Source of the DNA: Kingdonia uniflora
Lineage: Eukaryota > Streptophyta > Magnoliopsida > Ranunculales > Circaeasteraceae
NCBI GenBank assembly: GCA_014058105.1
Contig: JACGCM010002789.1
Location: 558,001-622,000 of the forward strand
DNA: 64,000 nt
Reading direction: 5' to 3'
Part shown: one piece after another, positions 57,295 through 64,000 of the stretch
Layout of the letters: each line of letters starts with the position of its first letter
How positions within the stretch are numbered: the stretch's first letter is position 1
Notes under the pieces: generated by a model
Told to the model about the DNA's origin: nothing
Database searches by the model: none
The model's input: the letters and a program-made list of their open reading frames with translations, nothing else
Translations under genes and position numbers: made by a program

Positions 57295-59238
57295 ATGCAC
57301 CTCAGAATTGAGGTGTTAGAGAATGAGCTTGCTAAGGAGAAAGACACCTCAACATCTCTGTTGACTTCGCAAGCGGAGCTACATGTTAGAGAAGAGCAAG
57401 AAATATTTGACTTGTATACTGCATTATTCTAGAGCTACAAACTAAAAATTATAGTATAGAGGTAGACCAAAATTATGTTAGCAGTTTAGGGACAATGGTA
57501 ATCGAGCATGTCCATATAATACCAAAGTGCTTAGAAAATTTAGAATGTAGAAAATGTATACCTTTAAATTGGATGTAGATGTTATTGCTAACCAACTGAG
57601 GACAAACTTTGACCTTAAGTTTAGAAACAGTCTCACAACAATAAAATGTCATAAAATATAAATATGTTAAAATTTTGAATGTTACCTGTATTTTGATTCG
57701 ATTGTACTTGTGTAGATTTGTTGATTCAAACTCGATATATTGTATCTGTAATGCAAGTTGAATTGGAGTATACTCGCTTGAGTGAACAAGAGATACTCTA
57801 ATATAACCAAGAGTATGCGACGGAGTTTAATTGGATGAGAGAGGCAACTGCAGATAAAGAGGATCAACACATCAAAGTAAATTTCAAGTTTATCGAGGCA
57901 ATACAAACTATTGATGACCTGACTCGAAAGATCGAGGGAAAAGACATCGAAATTGAAAAAGGGCAAAAAGAGCTCGCGATGGCGAAGGAGAAGATAATGA
58001 AACTCAAAAGCCAGAATGATGTCTTGATGGTGAAAAGTAAAGAGACGAACACCGCTCGATATCTTATTCCGTTGCTAAAAGTGTCAGAAAAAATATTACA
58101 AGATTTTGTGGCTAGTCTAAAGGGCCAAATGACTAGGAAAATAGATAAGCTTGAGAAAGCTTGAGCTGATCTAGCAAATCCCGCAAGTGTTATTACAGTG
58201 TTGAGGAGTGAACTGATTAGGAAAGAAAATGAGCTTGTGAAAGCTCGAGCAGACCTAGCCAGTTCTGAAACTGTAGCTGAGTAGCTGGGTAAGGCTTTGC
58301 TTGCTAAGGACATGGATTTCTGTATGGTTCAGCAGCGCTATGACGAACTGAATGAGAGGGTAGCCAAGTTGAAGGTAGATTTGGATATAGCCAATTCACG
58401 TGTAAAGATGGTTGAAGCTGAAGAGCAGTCTAAGAGGAAGAAAGGTGATGCTGGGGTCTCTATAGTAAAAGGGGATGTGGTTGACCCATCAGCTCGAATT
58501 AAATTGCTGGAGGGATATGTAGCTTGCATTCAAGCTCACGTACAAAGAGGAAATGAGCGTTTGTGGGAGAGCCAAGATAAGTTAGATATCGCTCTTAGAA
58601 GATAGCGTGAGTTAGAAGGGGTGATCAGGGGTAAATATCAGTTGTTAAGGAAAAAGGATGAATTGCTGAAAAAGGCTCCTGTTGGGGGAAGTAAAGGGAG
58701 TGGCAACGAGTTGAGGGGACTTCAGCCTCAGTTGGCAGAGTTGAGGACGAGGAATAGGGTTGAGTCTGATAAATTAAAGGAGAAGATGGTGGAGCATAAT
58801 GAAATCATATCACACGCAGATAAACACATAAAGTGGCAAAATGAGCGGTATAAAGACTTAAAAGATAGTCACCAAAGATTGCAAGTACGTTTTTCAGAGG
58901 TGGTTATGCTCGATCAAGACTCTTCTATCCAAGAAATATTTTGCTCACAAGAGCTAATGGCTATTATTGCCTATTTCGTGGAGGAAGGAAGAAGACTTGA
59001 GTTTGAGATGGATACCCTGCATGACTGTCTGTCATCCTGAGGATGTCTTTGTAAAGCCAATATAGATCGAGGAAATTATATGAATACCATGGAAATGGAG
59101 CTAGGTTCTCGACCTGTTAAATTGGTAGAGCAAGGCATGATTATTTTAGCTGCTCAAGTTCCAGATTTTATGGCTGAGCGTCCTCCTATTATAAGGGAAG
59201 GCGTAGCTGACATCCCATCAGTAGAAAAGAATCTTTAG
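57295..59238 (+). pseudogene. Element F long coiled-coil antisense ORF
   Basis: Starts MHLRIEVLENELAKEKD (57295). After a gap with no clear coding (57440-57740) it continues from about 57750 to 59238. Segments: FIEAIQTIDDLTRKIEGKDI, EKGQKELAMAKEKIMKLKSQ, KENELVKARADLASSETVAE, RYDELNERVAKLKVDLDIAN, LRGLQPQLAELRTRNRVESD, DKHIKWQNERYKDLKDSHQR. The Transposase_28-like frame stops at 57171, so this is either its extended C-terminus or a separate gene. Heptad-rich, no membrane segment. Only a few stops (58162, 58282, 58603, 59038, 59236) interrupt about 490 codons, making it the best-preserved antisense coding region here. Function unknown. Confidence 0.6.
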
Positions 59239-59292
59239 AAGTGGCTTGTAGAAGTAACCGGTAGAAGTAATTATAGTTGTAGACATATTAAG

Positions 59293-59707
59293 AGATAAAG
59301 CTAGATTTACCTTTGCTTTATCTTATGTCTGATAAAGATTTTGTTTGAAAACTAGTATTACCTTCGTTTTAATCGCGGATATATGTATAGATGAGTGATT
59401 GAAAGCTAGCATTATCTTTGCTTTAATCTGTGTATAGATGTCGATTAAAAGCTAGTATTATTTTTGCTTTAATCTGTTTAGATAGGTGATTGAAAGCTAG
59501 TTTAACCTTTGCTTTAATCTGTGTATAGATGTCGATTGAAATCTAGTATTACCTTTACTTTAAGCTGTTTAGATGGGCGATTGAAAAATAGTTTTACCTT
59601 TACTTTAATCTCTGTATAGATGTCGATTGAAAGCTAGTATTACCTTTGCTTTAATCTATTTAGATGGGCGATTGAAAGCTAGTTTTACCTTTGCTTTAAT
59701 CGATGTA
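59293..59707. repeat. Minisatellite, ~45-bp unit, about 9 copies in alternating dimers
   Basis: Unit core GAAAGCTAGTATTACCTTTG then CTTTAATCTG. Copies alternate between a spacer TTTAGATGGGCGATT and a spacer TGTATAGATGTCGATT, giving a ~91-bp higher-order period. The first copies (59293, 59344) are the most diverged and the last four the most alike. It lies between F's antisense genes and integrase, i.e. in the 3' UTR of F's gag-pol, a place known in Tat/Ogre elements to breed satellite repeats. Confidence 0.88.
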
Positions 59708-59864
59708 ATATAGTAGAATCTACGCAAGTAGAGAGTAATGTAGTAAAAAAACTTAGAAGTTTTCATTGATTATAATATAATGTACACTGTATGGAGATTG
59801 AAATATTACTTTTGGAATGGAAGAACGAGAATATTGAAATGGAGAATCCAGGGACTTAACGATA

Positions 59865-60970
59865 GTACTATTTTAGTCGCCCAGTTTCCCATGGATTTGG
59901 GATTTGAACTCCTTGTTCCGTCTTAAGATAGTTGATCCTAGACCTGTTTGACCAATGATGAGGAATGAACTTTCCTAATTTTCTACCAGTTTTCCTACAT
60001 GTACTTCTTTTCTATGTTGTGAGATTTTTTTGGGGAGGAGATCATCGATTTGGAACTCATAGCTTCAGACTCTCCTATTATACGAGCTAGCCAGCAAATT
60101 GTGATATCAGCCTAGGTTAGCAATAGCGTGTTCCCTAGTTTCATCAATCCAATTTATATTACAGACCAATTTGAACTCATTTTCTTCGTTTATAAGACCG
60201 TGATCTCTGATGGGATGGTGGTATTCTGTTGGAATAGCGTCTTTTGTACCATAGGCTAGGAGGAAGGGGGTACAACCAATTGATTGACGTGGAGTGGTAC
60301 AGTACGTCCATAAGACGTGAGAAAGTTCCCGTATCCAATTTCATTTTTTCTGTGATTGAAGCCTTTCTTGAGTCCATCCACTAAAGTTTTATTGGTAATT
60401 TCAGCTTGGCCATTGCCTTAAGGATAATAGGGATTGGATGGCAAGTGGATGATGTTATGCTTGTTAAGGATGGCTACGACATTTTCACCAATTAACTAAG
60501 GCCCGTTATCTATTCGAAATAGGTGGGGGCATCCAAACCGTGTAATGATGAGTTCCTAGATAAAAGAGATGACATCATCTTCTCTAATTCAGCAGAGAGG
60601 AACTGCTTCTACCTATTTTGTAAAATAATTTGTTGTTATGACTAGGAATTGTCTATTACCTCGAGTATATGGAAATTCCCTGAAAAGATCGAGTACCTAC
60701 CGCTTGAATGGCCAGAACACCTTGCTTGTGTGTAGTTCGATTGTAGATGCGCAGATCATATGTCTGTGTCGTTGACATGTATCACATTTGCATGAGTACT
60801 CTTTTTCTTGCGCATTCCTGGCCAAAGTTCTCTTTGTGTAATTGTTCTATTAGTAAGTGATTGACCTGTAGCATCTGAGCCACAAGTTCCTTCATGTAAA
60901 TCTCTGAGCATTCCATCAGCTTTCTTCTTTGAGAGGCACTTAAGATAAGGCCCTATAACTGAGCGGCGAT
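59865..60970 (-). pseudogene. Element F integrase
   Basis: Zinc-binding half C-K-C-D-T-C (CKCDTCQRHRHM, about 60785), STIELHTSKVFWPFKR, LVITTNYFTK.VEAVPLC (the Asp of TDYFTKW is Asn), FRIDNGP.LI (second Asp kept) and GNGQAEITNKTLVDGLKKGF (Glu kept). The C-terminal region TVPLHVNQLVVPPSS is frameshifted and the last motif is WETGRLK at 59900. Frames broken at several places. Confidence 0.72.
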
Positions 60971-60999
60971 ATAGACAACTATTTTGAACTGTGTAATGC

Positions 61000-61990
61000 T
61001 TTGAGTTTTCGATTAACTGTTGGCGTTCTTTTGGATGTGATGGGAGGGCCCCTTTGCATTTGTTCTTCGGGCCGAGATGGACAATGAATGGCTTTTACCA
61101 ATCGTCTTCCTCCTCTTCATCGCCCCTAGTGTTGATCGTGCATATTAAATAGAGATCAATGTCGGGCATGGACATCACTTCGATCTGTAAATATCTTACT
61201 TTTGTACCCAAGACCCCGGTTAGATAAGCCAAGGAATTGACATTTTGGTTTTCACCTCGAGGAAGATAGTCGTGAGTTGCTTTCGCAAATCTGCCCATCC
61301 TATAGACAATGAAGGTTGCATACTCGATCATCTTACCATTATTCTTGTATTATTCTGAGTAATGGTGGACGATAAGTAGATAATCTATGTTGATCAATAG
61401 CCATGGGACGCCAAGCTCGAGTGCGAGGTCGAGTCCATGAATTAGATCTTCATATTCTCTACCATTGTTGGAGGCTTCAAAATCTAGGCAGATTGATTTC
61501 TCGATTTTGTTGCTGGAAGGGGAAATCATTACGATTCTAATTCCTAACCCTGCGGGTCCTGCTGAACCATTTGTAAGAACTCTCAACCCTATCCTTGCAA
61601 TCCATTCAGCTCGCTCATCAAATACTTTGGTGGGTGGATCTTCTATAATCTCTTCTGTAAAGTCAGGAACGTGCTCCTCCCAATTGCGATCTTCTACTGG
61701 AAAATCTGTGAGATAATTAGAAATGATCTGACCATTTTTTGAATGTCGTTATTCGAACTTGATATCATATTCTCCTAAACTAACTGACAATTGCTGCACT
61801 CTTCTTGATTTTTCTTTTCTCGACAAAACTTCCAGGAGTGGGTAGTTTGTCATGACTTTGACCGACTGAGCTTGAAAGTAGTGCCTAAGTTTATGTGAAG
61901 TGTAAACAAGAGTTCGAAGGAGTTTCTCAATTTTACAATACCTCATTTCTGCTTAAGTGAGGGTTTTACTAAAAAAATAGACTGGCTTTT
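61000..61990 (-). pseudogene. Element F RNase H and connection
   Basis: Connection VLSRKEKSRRVQQLSVSLGE (61840-61780). RNase H: RVLTNGSAGPAGLGIRIVMI (61580; catalytic Asp is Asn), NNGREYEDLIHGLDLALELG (Glu kept) and LLINIDYLLIVHHYSE (Asp kept). A following frame GRFAKATHDYLPRGENQNVN (61300) matches the RNase H end, ..HVPRxxNxxAD.L. Confidence 0.74.
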
Positions 61991-62182
61991 CGATCTTCCC
62001 CTCAAGTTAAATGAGAATCAAGCTGATAGAAGTATTTATAAGTGCCAGGTAGATGATCAGTTCCTCATTATCTACTAGGGTACTTATGATGAGAGACTTC
62101 CCCAGGCAGGTTTTAAGTTCTTGAAAAGCTGTCACAAGTTCCAATGTCCATTGGATCTCTTTGTTGGGCTAACTTTTCCTCG

Positions 62183-62960
62183 TTAGGTACAACCTTGGAG
62201 CAGTAGGAATAACCAATGACAGCGATCTAAAGATTTAGAAATGAATTGGTTGATAGCAGCGATCTTACCTACAAGTTTAGGTACGTCATTCATTAATTTT
62301 GGAGATGGCATGTTGAGGAGAGCTCGAATTTGATTTGAATCGGCCTCAATCCCCTTTTTGCTGATAAGATGGCTGAGGAATTTACCTGAATGTACTCTGA
62401 ATTGACACTTATTAGGATTGAGGTGTATCCTGTAAGATCGAAGAATGTTGAATATTATGGTATGATCTATGATGTGGTCATTTAACTGTATGCTCTTGCA
62501 TAATAGATCATCGATGTAGACTTCATCGTTTTTCCCAAGATGTGCTTTGAACATAGTCATCATTAACCGTTGATAAGTTATGCTTGTGTTCTTTAGTCCG
62601 AAGGGCATGAATTTGTAATAATAGAGTCCTCTTTCAGTGATAAAAGTGGTATTTTCTAGATCCTCCTCCAAAAGAGGTATCTGATTATAACTAGAAGCAG
62701 CATCTATCGTAGATAAGATCTTGTGACCTGCCGTAGAGTCAAGAATTTGATGCATGATCAGAAGAGGAAAACTGTCTTTTGGAGTGTATTTATTTAGATC
62801 ATTGAAATTTATATAAGCTCAGACCTTTTCATTCTTCTTAGGGACTACGATGATGTTGGAGATCCAATCCGGATACTTTGCTTCTCGAATGAACCTCATA
62901 TTGATCAATTTGTCGATTTCAATGTTGACTTCATCTCGAAGATGAGGTGAGAGTCATCGT
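62183..62960 (-). pseudogene. Element F reverse transcriptase
   Basis: A 190-residue open piece (62755-62183) covers the palm. ILSTIDAASSYNQIPLLEED (first Asp kept) is at about residue 13-32, FITERGLYYYKFMPFGLKNT at 38-57, EVYIDDLLCKS (YxDD intact) at about 78-88, then RIHLNPNKCQFRVHSGKFLS and LVGKIAAINQFISKSLDRCH. This is the most intact RT in the window. Upstream, SPKFASRM/FIREAKYPDWISNIIVV-type thumb-side motifs (62880-62820) are in shifted frames. Confidence 0.85.
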
Positions 62961-63049
62961 TATTTTTATTTGACCGTTGTAGCATTGATGTTGATGGCCA
63001 ATCTATGACATGCTTTGGATGGATCGACCTCGGGCATCTCTTCGAAAGT

Positions 63050-64000
63050 TCATGCAAAGATGTCTCGATTCATTCGCAAGAAGTGAATGAGAGCATCCTT
63101 ATCATGATAGACCAACTTGGAACCGATAAAAGTACATTTGCTAGGTCCATCAATGTCTATGTATTCTGTAGGCTCTTCTTTTGAAGGCTGATCATCGATG
63201 TGACCAATATTTTGTAATTCTCCTGTGGAAGGCTCATCGTCGACGTGACCAGCTTTCTGCAATTGTTATGCAGCGTATCTGCCTGATGTATCAAGAATGG
63301 TAAAGATGGTATTCTCACAAGCTCTAGAAAGTATTTGACTGCCTTTGATTTTATAGATGTCATCATTGTGTTTGAAGCAAAGTATTTGATGATAAGTAGA
63401 AGCAATCGCTTCCATGTTGTGAATCTAGCAGTGGCCTATAATCTTGAGATAACAAATTTGGTGTCAATAATGTAGAATATGACATCATTTGTGGTTAGTC
63501 CAGCGGTGATAGATAAGATGATCTTTCTTACTCGCTCTTCTTTGGAACCATTAAATCCACTGATATCGGTGTCGCATGGAATGACTTGATCGGCCAACCC
63601 CATCGGGTCGATCGTGCTTCGAAAAGGAATCTTAATACCATTTCCAGTATCGATCATCATTGTATGCATGGCAAATTTCTTCATCTTGAGCATTATTACT
63701 AATACATCATGATGTGAAAAATTTATATGACTGATGTCGTAATCTTCAAATAAAATCCCAAGCCGACAATTGCTCGGCTCAGGAAGAATCTTGGCTTCTT
63801 TATATTGAGGTGCATGATCGCAACATTTTGTTAATCTTATGCATTTGAATCTGTAGGAGTTGTTGATATGATAAATCTCGATCATGTTACTGCGGTACAT
63901 ATGGTACAAATATTTATCCTCAGATTGTTCTTCGACCTGGACTATTTTGACCTTCGTCTTGTAACTTTCATTCTTGTATAATTCTAGATCGACAATGTAT
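63050..64000 (-). pseudogene. Element F protease region (runs to the window edge)
   Basis: Open piece 63909-63436: CCDHAPQYKEAKILPEPSNC, LGILFEDYDISHINFSHHDV and the core MHTMMIDTGNGIKIPFRSTI (DTG kept). Then CDTDISGFNGSKEERVRKII and VIFYIIDTKF, matching family-1 proteases in order. The linker 63405-63050 (a tandem of two similar ~20-residue steps, NIGHIDDQPSKEE / AGHVDDEPSTGE) leads into RT. Upstream gag is outside the window. Confidence 0.78.

Larger units (their letters stand above)
52644..64000 (-). mobile_element. Element F: Tat-type gypsy element (family 2), right edge cut by the window
   Basis: Reversed 3' LTR at 52644, plus-strand antisense genes 52864-59238, minisatellite, then minus-strand integrase, RNase H, RT and protease out to 64000. 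Gag, PBS and 5' LTR are beyond the window. It shares LTR and antisense-gene sequence with element A and only distant protein similarity with family 1. Left TSD not testable. Confidence 0.78.

Overview
This is a plant nuclear, intergenic window, probably from a eudicot; the species cannot be named from what is here. It is AT-rich and built almost entirely of decayed Ty3/Gypsy LTR retrotransposons. Every gypsy copy carries, between the integrase and the 3' LTR, genes on the opposite strand (additional antisense ORFs, 'aORFs'). That layout is known in the Tat lineage of plant Gypsy elements. The only host-gene-like sequence is a captured EXO84 (exocyst) fragment. I saw no tRNA or rRNA gene and no intact host gene.

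Layout. I name the gypsy copies A to F by position; A and F form one family (family 2), B, C, D and E another (family 1). A (plus, 1-6481, runs off the left edge) keeps its antisense genes and 3' LTR and is split by a 3.1-kb solo LTR (1581-4671, TSD CTACA). F (minus, 52644-64000, runs off the right edge) keeps its 3' LTR, antisense genes, a 45-bp minisatellite, integrase, RNase H, RT and protease. A and F point at each other, and the short gap between them received a nested pile. B (minus) spans 7023-52598 and is split by C (plus, 15527-52104). C is split by D (minus, 21353-36254, TSD ACACA) and by E (plus, 38920-48806, TSD TCATG), and its 3' LTR by a ~0.9-kb insert. D is split by a CACTA DNA transposon (28107-32924, TSD AAT) carrying the C-terminal half of an EXO84 gene. 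E is split by a 1.7-kb miniature LTR element with an extra inverted LTR (46145-47835, TSD ACTTC).

How the genes fit together. Each gypsy copy is organised LTR - PBS - gag - protease - RT - RNase H - integrase - (convergent antisense genes) - polypurine tract - LTR. The antisense side has two parts. Next to the 3' LTR is an upstream ORF with a conserved GDxLxxKELDVQ-like block. Then comes the main aORF, which resembles the 'putative gypsy type transposon' (Transposase_28, PF04195) proteins and ends in a coiled coil. In five of the six copies the main aORF is preceded by the same arrangement: a TATA box, a 170-230-nt leader, a GTTAGT splice donor, an intron, an AG acceptor, and an ATG close behind. 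This looks like an internal promoter independent of the LTR. All copies are dead: B lacks integrase, C lacks most of integrase, E lacks RT/RNase H, D's RT is split by CACTA, and all have stops and frameshifts.

LTR, TSD and splice coordinates were read base by base. Boundaries of decayed coding domains are approximate. Lineage and family names are from recognised motifs, not from database searches.
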